Origin: a bacterium BMS3Abin14
GTDB lineage: Bacteria > BMS3Abin14
DNA length: 64,000 bases
Assembly (NCBI GenBank): GCA_002897695.1
Contig: BDTG01000033.1
Span: 60,304-124,303 of the forward strand
Reading direction: 5' to 3'
Part shown: positions 17,376-26,133 of the stretch, piece by piece
How positions within the stretch are numbered: position 1 is the first letter of the stretch
Layout: every line of letters starts with the position of its first letter
The notes under the pieces: model-generated
What the model was told of the DNA's origin: nothing
The model's database searches: none
Seen by the model: only the letters and a program-made list of their open reading frames with translations
Made by a program: the position numbers and the translations under genes

Positions 17376-18904
17376 TTATACAGCCCTCCGGCGAGGCATA
17401 ACCCCACAAGGCCTATCTGCGCCACATAGGGAAGGAAGGGGATATCCTCTCTTCCGCTTATCCTGGACGCCGCCGCCAGGGAGAGGATAATCCCCGCCGC
17501 CATGATCCCCCCGGTAATCCATCTCAAAACTGGGATGGAGAGGATAAGATGCGGCCTGGATAACAGCTCCAACTCCTCGACGGCGAGGTATGACCGAATC
17601 CCCACCGGATCGGCCATCCCCAGAGGCAGGTAGCCCAGTTTTGCGTTGAGCTTGACCAGCGCCAACACCAGGTGTCCGCCCAGAATAATCGGGAGCAGCA
17701 TCGGAAGGCAGGCGGCCGTAAGCCCCCCCAGGGTGTCGGTCCTCTCCACCACGGCCTCATCACCTTCCTGGTCTTTCGATGGAACCCCCGGAGTACGCGG
17801 CGCAAGCCAGAACCTTACTGTGGGGAACGATCTATCCGAATCCGGTGCGGTTCCCATTGCCGCCCCTCCGGCAGAGACGGCCCGGGCCGCATGAACAAGG
17901 ATGGAAGGCGCAAAGATAAGCAACCCGGGGAGCAGGAGCCCCACCCAGACCAGGTAAAGGACACGGCCGGCGCCTGTGCCGACCACCGGTGCGAGAACGC
18001 TCACCGGAATGGCCAGGACGGACCCCAGCGCCGGCCAGAAGCGGCTGTAGCTTAAGAGCAGAAATCCCAGGAGCACCGCTGTCAGGGCGATTTCCGAATA
18101 ACGGGGGTACCTTTCCGTCCACAACGCCGTGAGGGGAGTCCGCCAGGAAAGCTGAACGTTATCGTGAGGACAGGCGCGCAGGCAGTTAAAACATCCCAGG
18201 CACCGCCCCGTGCCCTTCATGTCCCATACTGAAAGGTTAACCGGACAGGGGTGATGACGCAGGCGGAAAACCGAGCGAACCCTGCCCAGGGCCAATCTTA
18301 TCCACCGGTCACTCCCTCTTATGCAGTCCCGGCTCTCACAGTCCTCGCAGACGTCCCGGTCCCGGACGGTCACCTCCACGGGCGCCACCCTGGAATAGAG
18401 ACCGAGCATCCCCCCGATCGGACACACGTAGGAGCAAAGGGACCTGCCGGAGAACACCAGGCCGAGGAGCAGGGCGAGGATACCCCACGCGGCCAGGTAG
18501 AGAGCCGTGGCGCCCGGGTAATGATGTAAACGGTAAAGCCCCATGAGCAGAAGGGTGGCCAGCATCAGAACTGCCTTGGGATAGTCATTTCTCAGGGATC
18601 TTGGAAAGGGCCGGGAAAGACCCCATCTAGATACAATTTCGTTCAGCGCTCCAAGGGGGCAGACACCGCACCACAGCCTCCCGAAAAAGGGTGTCAGGAC
18701 CACTAGTCCCATAAGCCAGACGGCCCAGAAGAGGAGGTTGCCGAGGTTTGTATACATCAGCGGGTCCGGAACATCGACACCCTCGATCCCCCAACGTCCC
18801 CAGGAGATCACAACCACCCCCGCAAAGGCCGCCATGGAGGCACTTCTGAGGACCGTCCAGAACGCAATGCTTTTAAAAAAACGAGGGGATATACCCGGCA
18901 TCAT
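17363..18904 (-). CDS. NapH-like membrane polyferredoxin
   Basis: Inner-membrane protein of about 513 residues that likely moves electrons between the quinone pool and periplasmic partners. The first half has the NapH/NosR pattern: membrane helices with CGVCPLG and CSYVCPIGG, then two cytoplasmic-type clusters, CEDCESRDC and CLGCFNCLRACPHDN. The second half adds further membrane segments not found in plain NapH. The frame is open 32 codons further upstream, overlapping the HEAT gene; I prefer the paired ATGs at 18904/18901 with AAGGAAG beside them. Confidence 0.75.
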   Translation of the reverse strand: MMPGISPRFFKSIAFWTVLRSASMAAFAGVVVISWGRWGIEGVDVPDPLMYTNLGNLLFWAVWLMGLVVLTPFFGRLWCGVCPLGALNEIVSRWGLSRPFPRSLRNDYPKAVLMLATLLLMGLYRLHHYPGATALYLAAWGILALLLGLVFSGRSLCSYVCPIGGMLGLYSRVAPVEVTVRDRDVCEDCESRDCIRGSDRWIRLALGRVRSVFRLRHHPCPVNLSVWDMKGTGRCLGCFNCLRACPHDNVQLSWRTPLTALWTERYPRYSEIALTAVLLGFLLLSYSRFWPALGSVLAIPVSVLAPVVGTGAGRVLYLVWVGLLLPGLLIFAPSILVHAARAVSAGGAAMGTAPDSDRSFPTVRFWLAPRTPGVPSKDQEGDEAVVERTDTLGGLTAACLPMLLPIILGGHLVLALVKLNAKLGYLPLGMADPVGIRSYLAVEELELLSRPHLILSIPVLRWITGGIMAAGIILSLAAASRISGREDIPFLPYVAQIGLVGLCLAGGLYKWLF

Positions 18905-18956
18905 CTTCCTTTTTCTTTCCAGGGTCGTAAGAAATCCAGTGTTTAAGGCAAAATAA

Positions 18957-19850
18957 TCAATGATACAGGTTGTAAGGTTGAACCATTCGGCCATCCTCAT
19001 TCCGGTAGAGGACCTGCTTTCCCGTAAGGGTCTCCAACGACCTTGCTGCCCACTCCCTCACCACCGGTTCGGGATCATCGAGAGTCAGGCGCAGGGCGGG
19101 CACTGCGCCTGCATCCTCCAGGTTTCCCAACGCCTGAGCGGCCTGACGGCGCACCGACCACGTGTCGTCGGAAAGGTCCTCCAGAAGGGGCTGAAGCGCC
19201 CTTGGATCCCCGATGCGTCCCAGCGCCCAGACCGCGGCATCCAGGTTGACGCCCTCCACCTCCGTCAACAGCGGAACGGCTGCACTCTCCCTTATCTCGC
19301 CCAGAACGCGTATGGCCGCCCTGCGTGCCTTCACATCGTCCGACCTCTCAAGCAGCACCCTGAGCACCCGGGGGCCGACAGATGGGCCGAGCCGCACCAG
19401 GGCCCGGACAGCGGTCTTCCTCAGGACCACATCGTCGGTGGCCAGAGACCGGAGCAGCAGGGGGACGACGGAGAGGTCGCCGATCTCTCCGAGGGCCCAG
19501 GCAACCGCATATCGCCTCATACCCTTCCGGTCCAGCGCCGCCTTCAGCTCCGGGAGGCTGTCCGTGGAACCGATGCTGCCCAGGGCCGCCGCGCAGGCCT
19601 CGAAAAGGTCCTGGTCATCCGACCCCAATCCCCCGTAAAGAAAGGGGATCATTGGATCACCCATGGACACCACCGATCTGTACGCATCCAGGGACCTTTC
19701 CCTGTCGCGGTCTCCCATGGCCAGGACCAGCCTGTCGGCAGCGCCGCCGTCCCCATGGGCCGCGTTAAGGGCCAGGGTATCAATGCTCTCGTGCGCGGTG
19801 GAACAGGCCACCATGATAGCGGCGATGAGGGCCAGAATCAGGTTTCTCAT
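18957..19850 (-). CDS. HEAT-repeat lipoprotein
   Basis: 297 residues: a lipoprotein signal (LIAAIMVACS), then seven or so HEAT/PBS-lyase-type repeats of about 31 residues, for example LVRLGPSVGPRVLRVLLERSDDVKARRAAIRVLGEI and LLEDLSDDTWSVRRQAAQALGNL. Periplasmic HEAT proteins are usually binding scaffolds. The ATG at 19850 overlaps the upstream stop as TGATG; a GTG two codons earlier is possible. Confidence 0.8.
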   Translation of the reverse strand: MRNLILALIAAIMVACSTAHESIDTLALNAAHGDGGAADRLVLAMGDRDRERSLDAYRSVVSMGDPMIPFLYGGLGSDDQDLFEACAAALGSIGSTDSLPELKAALDRKGMRRYAVAWALGEIGDLSVVPLLLRSLATDDVVLRKTAVRALVRLGPSVGPRVLRVLLERSDDVKARRAAIRVLGEIRESAAVPLLTEVEGVNLDAAVWALGRIGDPRALQPLLEDLSDDTWSVRRQAAQALGNLEDAGAVPALRLTLDDPEPVVREWAARSLETLTGKQVLYRNEDGRMVQPYNLYH

Positions 19851-20620
19851 CACCACACCTTGTGAACGATGATATCGATCCCCCGGCTGATCTCCCGCTT
19901 GCGAACCACTACCCCGGACGGGTCGACGGTTCCCTCATCGTACCTTCCATAAAGATCGCCAAGCTGTGGCGGCCCCCCGAACCGGTCCCGTGCCGCAAGA
20001 TAGTAGGTGCCGCCATGCCTGACCTTCACAAGATAACGGCCATCCGGGCCTGTCTTCTCGCTCACGTACTTGGGGCGCTCGGACATCTGGATATGATCAT
20101 AGACATGCACCCGAATACCTGCAGCGGGTTTACCGTCGGCATCGTAAACCGTGCCCTCGACCCCGGTATTCCCCCTGACCTGCAGGGAAGGAAAGGCTTT
20201 TTCGTTGGCCACCTTTACGACAGCGGAAAAATTCAGGATCAGCGGGGTCCCGGACCTCACCTCGAAGGAAACAGGTTGGCTTTTGTAATCACCGATCTTC
20301 ACGGGGCCGGCGCTCTCACCCGATTTCCGTTTTCTCACAACACCGACATACCGCCCCGGGGGAAGCGCCAGGGAGAACGCGCCGTCCGGTCCCGTGGGCT
20401 CCGAGATAACCCTGGCCGGCGCAAAAATATCCTCACCCTCGCCATAGATGTAGAGACGCGCTTCGCTCAGGGGAACCGTGACAGTCCCCGAAACGGTGGA
20501 CGGGCCGGCCTTATCCGTTTTGGAACAACCGGAGATGAGGATCAGGATGACCGCCATCATGACCGGCATGGCCACCAGGGGAATAACAGGTCTGGGCTGT
20601 CTAGAAATCCAGCGGTTCAT
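19850..20620 (-). CDS. CPreg-family lipoprotein (paralogue 1)
   Basis: 256 residues: lipoprotein signal (lipobox ISGC) and two beta-sandwich domains of carboxypeptidase-regulatory type (SEPTGPDGAFSLALPPGRYVGVVRKRKSG ... EKTGPDGRYLVKVRHGGTYYLAARDRFGG). The C-terminus carries the family signature YYLAARDRFGGPP..GDLYGRY and ends in DIIVHKVW. Five other genes in this window (30080, 32531, 33592, 39021, 46979) share this architecture. Likely outer-membrane-anchored or surface structural protein; binding partner unknown. Confidence 0.75.
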   Translation of the reverse strand: MNRWISRQPRPVIPLVAMPVMMAVILILISGCSKTDKAGPSTVSGTVTVPLSEARLYIYGEGEDIFAPARVISEPTGPDGAFSLALPPGRYVGVVRKRKSGESAGPVKIGDYKSQPVSFEVRSGTPLILNFSAVVKVANEKAFPSLQVRGNTGVEGTVYDADGKPAAGIRVHVYDHIQMSERPKYVSEKTGPDGRYLVKVRHGGTYYLAARDRFGGPPQLGDLYGRYDEGTVDPSGVVVRKREISRGIDIIVHKVW

Positions 20621-21617
20621 ATATATCCCTCCCGGATACTCCAGCGATTCTGAACCCTTTTTTCAGCTCCAGGGCAAGCGCTTCACGGGCAACGTGGTGT
20701 TCCCTCCAGGTATTGTCGAAGATACTGAGACTGAAGGGGATCCTCACACCCGGGGTAAAAACACGGTCGCCGGAATCACCCGTGGCCAGGCTTCTTCGGA
20801 AGAGGACGTGCCATTTTCCATTGTTCCAGTCCGATACGGCGCCGACGTCAGCCTCCTTGCCGGTGGGGGCCGTCAACAAAAAGTAGGGGGCCGTGGGAAC
20901 GCCGGACGACCAATCCACCCCCTTCGCGGGCCCGGCTTCCCCCTCGGCTGCGTTCAGAACGGGAATAACCTGGCCTCCGTCGCCCCGCTTCCCGTCATGG
21001 TCGATAACCATGTCATCGACGGCCCCGAACGGGGCCGTCACCCCGGCCCTCCACCTCCACAGGTCGAGGATTCCTTTGCCGGGATTCTTCATCTCCATTC
21101 GGATCCGTGTCCCACCGTCGTAAACGTCCACGTCCACCATGTGGCATGTGTTCTGACACCGGAATTCGGAATCTCCCGGCTGCCCCCACAAAAAGGCGAT
21201 CCCGTCATCCGCGCCCGGGTTTACGGCCCAGCCGGCATCCCCCAATTCCCAGCTGCCCAGATCTTCGTCCCTGGTAGGGTCCCCCCACTGGGCCAGGATG
21301 AAGATCTCCGACGGCGAGTAAAGGGCCTGAAGACGGACCCGAACCGGCTCGGACGAAGAAGGCCCGTGATGGCACTGGGCGGTAGACCGATGGCTGGTCT
21401 CACTGTCCAGCGCGACGATCTCCGACGGCTCGTGGACATTTCCCATCCAGGCAGTAAAATCAAGAGGCACAGCCCTCGACCAGTCGGATGCCGTAGGCTC
21501 CCCATTTACCGGCATTGCGACCAGCACACCCGTCTCAAAAGGGCTGGAACATGACGAACTCAGCAGCGCCAGGCCGATCAGCATAAGAAGGTAAAAATGT
21601 GTCCTCAAATCAGTCAC
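20601..21617 (-). CDS. Ethylbenzene-dehydrogenase-type haem-binding lipoprotein
   Basis: 338 residues with a lipoprotein signal (LLSSSCS) and an EB_dh-like haem domain: AVPLDFTAWMGN near the start, RLQALYSPSEIFILAQWGDPTRDE, and the C-terminal half with MEMKNPGKGILDLWRWRAG. The gamma subunits of DMSO-reductase-family enzymes bind haem b in this fold. It also has AQCHHG and a CX3CH stretch (CQNTCH), a possible unusual covalent haem site. No molybdoenzyme catalytic subunit is present nearby. The start is a GTG with a weak ribosome site; it overlaps the CPreg lipoprotein gene by 20 nt. Confidence 0.7.
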   Translation of the reverse strand: MTDLRTHFYLLMLIGLALLSSSCSSPFETGVLVAMPVNGEPTASDWSRAVPLDFTAWMGNVHEPSEIVALDSETSHRSTAQCHHGPSSSEPVRVRLQALYSPSEIFILAQWGDPTRDEDLGSWELGDAGWAVNPGADDGIAFLWGQPGDSEFRCQNTCHMVDVDVYDGGTRIRMEMKNPGKGILDLWRWRAGVTAPFGAVDDMVIDHDGKRGDGGQVIPVLNAAEGEAGPAKGVDWSSGVPTAPYFLLTAPTGKEADVGAVSDWNNGKWHVLFRRSLATGDSGDRVFTPGVRIPFSLSIFDNTWREHHVAREALALELKKGFRIAGVSGRDIYEPLDF

Positions 21618-21908
21618 CCGCTTTTAAGATACAGTCCAGAGTCCAGAGTAAGCCAAGAACCAGGGTCTAGAAAACCTCGATACCTCCATGCTGTCTTCCC
21701 TACAGCTTACAGCCTTCAGCCTATAGCCTGTTTTTCCCCCTCGCCCATGCACTCCTGCACTCCTGCACCCATGCTCCCTCTCACCCATACTCCCATACCC
21801 CCAGACTTCGACACTTTATTATCTACGATTGACAGCAAGGTTCGTACCAACAGGACAGTCCAGAGTCCAGTGTCCAGAGTACGCCAAGAACCAGGGTCGG
21901 GGTCCAAC
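21618..21908. repeat. Dense array of dispersed low-complexity repeats
   Basis: No gene. In order: CAGTCCAGAGTCCAGAG words, TACAGCTTACAGCC/TTCAGCCTATAGCC words, the GGGAGTATGGG-type array (minus strand, 21735-21810), and a second GTCCAGAGTCCAG block with the same following words AGAACCAGGGTC as the first. The two outer blocks are direct repeats of each other. Confidence 0.75.
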
Positions 21909-23264
21909 TCACACCATGCGGTACTTGGCCATCTTGTAGCGCAGGGTGGTCCTCTTGATGCCGAGTTCACGGGCCGTACGGGTCTGGCTACCGCCGTTTT
22001 TCTCCAGAGTTCTGACAAGGATCTGTCTTTCAATGGCTTCGACTATCTGCGTTAAGGTCCTTCCGCCGCCGGGCAGGCCTTCAATATTTTCCCCTCCCCT
22101 CAGTTCCTCCGGAAGATCCCGCAGGGTAACGGCGTCACCCCTGCAAAGGACCACGGCCCTTTCCATGACGTTTTCCAGCTCCCTGACGTTGCCTTTCCAG
22201 TCATAGGCCTTCAGGGCCACGATAACCTCCGGGGCAATCCCGGAAAGCCTCTTGTTCATTTCGGAGCAGTACTTCCCGAGAAAGTGCTCTGCCAGTAACT
22301 CCACGTCCTCCTGTCGTTCCCGGAGAGCAGGAACCCTGATGTGCACTACGTTGAGACGGTAGAAAAGATCCTCTCTGAATCCCCCCTCCGTCACCATTTC
22401 CCTCAGGTTTCTGTTGGTGGCCGCAACTATCCTGGCATCGCTTCGAAGGAGCCGCGCCCCCCCGACCCGCTCGAATTCATGGGACTGGAGGAACCGCAGC
22501 AGCTTGACCTGAGCCGGAGGGTTCAGCTCTCCGATCTCGTCGATAAACAGGGTGCCGCCATCAGCAAGCTCAAATCTGCCCTTTCTTGTCGCCACGGCGC
22601 CGGAGAAAGCACCCCTTTCGTGGCCGAACAGTTCGCTCTCGAGGACGCCGTCGGCCAGGGCGCCGCAATTGACCACCACGAAGGGGCGATCCTTACGGCC
22701 GCTGTTTCTGTGGATGGCCATGGCAACGAGTTCTTTCCCCGTCCCGCTTTCCCCCTCAATGAGAACGCTTGCCATGGAAGGCGCCACGCTCAGAGCCAGG
22801 TCCATGACCTCGCGCATCTTTTCCGACACACCGATGATGCCCTTCAGATCGTATCGCCCGTGGATCTCATCCAGAAGCATATTCCTCTCGCTCACGAGCC
22901 GTTCATGCTCGAAGACCTTTGCCACCACTATCTTCAACTCATCCATCTGAAACGGCTTGGTGATATAATCGAAAGCCCCCAGCTTCATGGCTTCCACGGC
23001 GGACTCCACCGTGGCGTAGGCCGTTATCATGATAACCGGCAGGACACGGTCCATGCTGCGTATCCTTTTTAAAAGCTCGATACCATCCATTCCAGGCATG
23101 TCAATATCAGCGATAACGAGATGCCATTCCTCGCCCTCGATGAGGTGGATGGCCTCCTCTCCGCCCGAAATGGCCATGGCATAGTGCCCCACTTTCTCCA
23201 TCACCCTCGAAAGAAGGCCCCTCATGCCAGGTTCGTCGTCCACTATAAGGATTTTCCTGCTCAT
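21909..23264 (-). CDS. Sigma-54-dependent response regulator (NtrC type)
   Basis: 451 residues: receiver domain with Asp53 (IADIDMPG), AAA+ domain with Walker A GESGTGKE and the loop GAFSGA (a Thr-to-Ser variant of GAFTGA), and a Fis-type C-terminus (GGSQTRTARELGIKRTTLRYKM). It pairs with the kinase immediately upstream (adjacent, no gap). The likely targets are the flanking envelope electron-transfer operons, but no matching promoter was identified next to it. Confidence 0.9.
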   Translation of the reverse strand: MSRKILIVDDEPGMRGLLSRVMEKVGHYAMAISGGEEAIHLIEGEEWHLVIADIDMPGMDGIELLKRIRSMDRVLPVIMITAYATVESAVEAMKLGAFDYITKPFQMDELKIVVAKVFEHERLVSERNMLLDEIHGRYDLKGIIGVSEKMREVMDLALSVAPSMASVLIEGESGTGKELVAMAIHRNSGRKDRPFVVVNCGALADGVLESELFGHERGAFSGAVATRKGRFELADGGTLFIDEIGELNPPAQVKLLRFLQSHEFERVGGARLLRSDARIVAATNRNLREMVTEGGFREDLFYRLNVVHIRVPALRERQEDVELLAEHFLGKYCSEMNKRLSGIAPEVIVALKAYDWKGNVRELENVMERAVVLCRGDAVTLRDLPEELRGGENIEGLPGGGRTLTQIVEAIERQILVRTLEKNGGSQTRTARELGIKRTTLRYKMAKYRMV

Positions 23265-24815
23265 TTATCCCTCCTCCGGGATGGTATTTTCTCTGTCCCT
23301 CACTTGCCCTACCGATGGAAGCCACAGTTCGAAGACGCCGCCTCTTCCCTTTACTGCCCGTATCCAGCCGCCGGCGTCCTCGATGAGCTTCCTGCAGATG
23401 GACAGACCAAGGCCGGTTCCTTCCCCTCTTTTCTTCGTGGTATAGAACGGATCGAAAATCCTTTCGAGACTCGCATCCTCAATCCCCGGCCCCACGTCGG
23501 CAAGCCGGACCATGTGTCCGTCTTTATCCTTGTCCCGCGCAGGGGACATACCGATGGCGATCTCTCCTTCCCCCTCCATTGCCTGGGACGAATTCAGGCA
23601 CAGGTTGACGATGACCTGGCGCAGTGCGTCCGGATCAGCGTGGACCAGGGAATCCCCGTCACCCAGGGTAAGCCGCCAACTGATTCTCCTGAAGGGCCGT
23701 TGCTCGGACAACTGGGATGTCAGGCCGGATATCAGCCCTTTAAGATCCACGGTCCCCTTTTCTCCAAGGCGGGGACGCGAGAAATCGAGGAGGCCGGCGA
23801 TGATACGTTTGCACCGTTTGGCCTCATCAAGGATTACCCCCGCATACTCACCGTGCTGATTTTCCGCCTCTGATTCCTCTTTGATCAGCTCCGCATATCC
23901 GAGTATGACACCGATGGGATTATCCAGTTCGTGAGAAACACCGGCGGAAAGCTGACCTAAGGCCGCGAGCCTTTCAGACCGTACAAGCTGGGTCTGAAGG
24001 TCCCTCATCCGCAGGTTGGTGTTCTGAAGCTCGACGTTGGCCCTCTCGAGATCCTCCTGCTGTTCCCCCAGGGAGTCGACCATCCTGTTGAACTGATCCG
24101 CCAGGTTGCCCATCTCGTCGCCCCGGGGAAGGTCGATCCGGTAGTCCCTGTCTCCTCCGGCGATTTTCGCCGCTCCCTGCGAAAGGACCTTCAGGGGGCT
24201 GGTAAGCGAACGCGAAAAAACGACGGAGAGCAATGCCCCGAGCGCCATGAGCAAAAACGCTCCTACGAGCACCCCCTTGATCAGGTTGGCCTTTTTTGCC
24301 TCAAGGGAGCTGTACCCGTAAACGTAGCGAACCGCTATGGGCCTGTTCCCCCCGCGGGTATTGACCGGGGCGAGGACATCGAGGAACTTCCGTCCTCGAT
24401 AGACTACCTCGTTTCTCAGGTGTTTTTTTGACCGGACCACCCCGGCCACCGCAGCCCCAATGCCGTTCCTCCAGAAATCCTCCAGACCGAGCGCCAGGTC
24501 CCTGGGAAGGGTGGAGAAAAGAGCCCTGCCGCTTTCAGTCAGGATCATGACCCCGAGGAGATCCTCGTTATGGACCGTCAGGAGGTCGATGGCCTCGGCT
24601 ATCTGGGGAGTAACGGACCCGTTGAACGTCCCCCCGAAGGTTCGCAGAACATCGAGTGACGTGTACATTGCGTAGGCGGTATTCCTCTCCCTGAACTCCT
24701 TTTCCCACAGGCGGGAAGCTGTCCGCACGGTGATGGCGGCGGTCAGAAGGACGGACACTGCGATGATAATCATTGAGTAGAGGAGTATCCGGTTGGGCCA
24801 GTTAAGCTTAATCAT
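23265..24815 (-). CDS. Membrane sensor histidine kinase
   Basis: 516 residues: two membrane helices (about 9-30 and 195-215) around a periplasmic sensor region, a HAMP domain (RSLTSPLKVLSQGAAKIAGGDRDYRI), coiled coil, HisKA with H-box SHELDNPIGVILGYAEL (Asp where most kinases have Arg) and HATPase with DVGPGI and GTGLGLSI. The ATG at 24815 (MIKLNWPNRILLYS) overlaps the resB-like stop by 8 nt; an ATG eight codons earlier is possible. Confidence 0.88.
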   Translation of the reverse strand: MIKLNWPNRILLYSMIIIAVSVLLTAAITVRTASRLWEKEFRERNTAYAMYTSLDVLRTFGGTFNGSVTPQIAEAIDLLTVHNEDLLGVMILTESGRALFSTLPRDLALGLEDFWRNGIGAAVAGVVRSKKHLRNEVVYRGRKFLDVLAPVNTRGGNRPIAVRYVYGYSSLEAKKANLIKGVLVGAFLLMALGALLSVVFSRSLTSPLKVLSQGAAKIAGGDRDYRIDLPRGDEMGNLADQFNRMVDSLGEQQEDLERANVELQNTNLRMRDLQTQLVRSERLAALGQLSAGVSHELDNPIGVILGYAELIKEESEAENQHGEYAGVILDEAKRCKRIIAGLLDFSRPRLGEKGTVDLKGLISGLTSQLSEQRPFRRISWRLTLGDGDSLVHADPDALRQVIVNLCLNSSQAMEGEGEIAIGMSPARDKDKDGHMVRLADVGPGIEDASLERIFDPFYTTKKRGEGTGLGLSICRKLIEDAGGWIRAVKGRGGVFELWLPSVGQVRDRENTIPEEG

Positions 24816-26001
24816 GACCCGAAAACCCCTCTGCATCATCCAGGTGGATAAAACGGCTGAGCGCCGCCTTCAGCTCGTCCACCGCTCTCTCCCGATCGCC
24901 CCTGGATGAAAGATGGACCGCTGTAAACTCCCCATCCCCGACAAGCACCACACAGCGATGTTTGACGAAGAGGGAAGCGGTCATGAAAAACAGGAAAAAT
25001 ACGCACCCTGCCCAGACCCCGATCCGCGCCGGATCTTTTACGATCTGGTAGCCCACGTACGGATGCCCGAAGGGGTCCGTCCCGTAATCCGTCATGTAAA
25101 AGGATAATCCTTCGAACCTTAAGGGGTGGTTCACCTCGATATCGGCCGTGACAAGGACGGAACCATCCCGCGAGATAGCTGTTTGGGCGCTCGCCTGTTT
25201 TTCGGGAAACGCGGCGAAAGCCACCGGAACCAGAGCCAGGCCGGAGTCCCCCACTTCTTCGCCCCCCCTCACGGGAATCCGATCCCCATTGCCCTTTACC
25301 CACATGGCCTTCAGTATCTTTTTTTCCACATCGAAAGAGAGGATCCGCACCCGGCCATCAAGGCCGGGAACTTTCAGATCGCCACTTACATGGGTAGTGA
25401 TAACCTTGCCCTTCCTGCCGGTTTTTGTCTCCCTGACACCGATTTTCAGGGCGACCGGATTGGGAACTTTTTTGAAATCGATGACGCTCAGGCGAAACGG
25501 AAGCGGGGCATCAGCCATGATTTTCCAGTTGAAATAGGTATCGGTAAAATCACCCACGGGAACCCTCTGCGTCCCGATAAAACCCATATAGGACCCGATC
25601 ATGGCAGAGGCCATTATGACGAGAAGGCTCAGATGTCCGGCAATAGTGAATACGTATCCGGCCGCTCCCCTGGAAAAAACCTTACCGTCGGTCCCCCCTC
25701 TCCGGCGGTAGCCGGCGGCCGTAAGATCAGATACAAGGCTTTGCTCCCGGTCCCGGCCTCCGGGGATACGCAGAAGCGGACGCCTGCGCAATGCCGCATC
25801 CCCTTTCAGGGATGAGAAAATGGCGGGAAGACGGGTGACCATGCAGGAAAGCATGTTGACGGAAAGCAGAAGGAGAAGGCCCCTGAACCACCAGGAGTGG
25901 TAAATATCCATGAATGTGCCCGCAGCGGCAGCGGCAGCGAAGAGGAGCATGACGGCCAGGGTCAGCCTCAGGGAAGCGAGGCGCTTAACGAACATTTTCA
26001 T
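24808..26001 (-). CDS. ResB-family cytochrome c maturation protein
   Basis: Membrane component of system II cytochrome c biogenesis, which with ResC/CcsA delivers haem to apocytochromes. 397 residues: N-terminal helices (ASLRLTLAVMLLFAAAAAAGTFMDIYHSWWFRGLLLLLSVNMLSCMVTRLP), a third helix, a large periplasmic domain (MGFIGTQRVPVGDFTDTYFNWK) and a last helix (IGVWAGCVFFLFFMTASLFVKHR). No ResC/CcsA gene is in the window. The ATG at 26001 has AGGGTGG upstream; a GTG at 26034 is also possible. Its presence fits the cytochrome-like proteins on both sides. Confidence 0.8.
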   Translation of the reverse strand: MKMFVKRLASLRLTLAVMLLFAAAAAAGTFMDIYHSWWFRGLLLLLSVNMLSCMVTRLPAIFSSLKGDAALRRRPLLRIPGGRDREQSLVSDLTAAGYRRRGGTDGKVFSRGAAGYVFTIAGHLSLLVIMASAMIGSYMGFIGTQRVPVGDFTDTYFNWKIMADAPLPFRLSVIDFKKVPNPVALKIGVRETKTGRKGKVITTHVSGDLKVPGLDGRVRILSFDVEKKILKAMWVKGNGDRIPVRGGEEVGDSGLALVPVAFAAFPEKQASAQTAISRDGSVLVTADIEVNHPLRFEGLSFYMTDYGTDPFGHPYVGYQIVKDPARIGVWAGCVFFLFFMTASLFVKHRCVVLVGDGEFTAVHLSSRGDRERAVDELKAALSRFIHLDDAEGFSGHD

Positions 26002-26049
26002 TCCAGAACCACCCTCATGCCAGATATCCGTCACCCCGTGTTCCTTGAC

Positions 26050-26130
26050 AGTATTTTGTCATCAATTGGGCAAAAAAAATAGCCCTTGTAACAGTATACC
26101 GTCAGCTGTGGGTTTTGTTACAGAGAGCCG
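26050..26130 (-). terminator. Possible terminator after the polyferredoxin operon
   Basis: On the minus strand TGTAACA and TGTTACA can pair across a 22-nt loop, followed by GGGCTATTTTTTTTGCCC. The T-run is strong but the stem is weak. Confidence 0.35.
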
Positions 26131-26133
26131 GTT

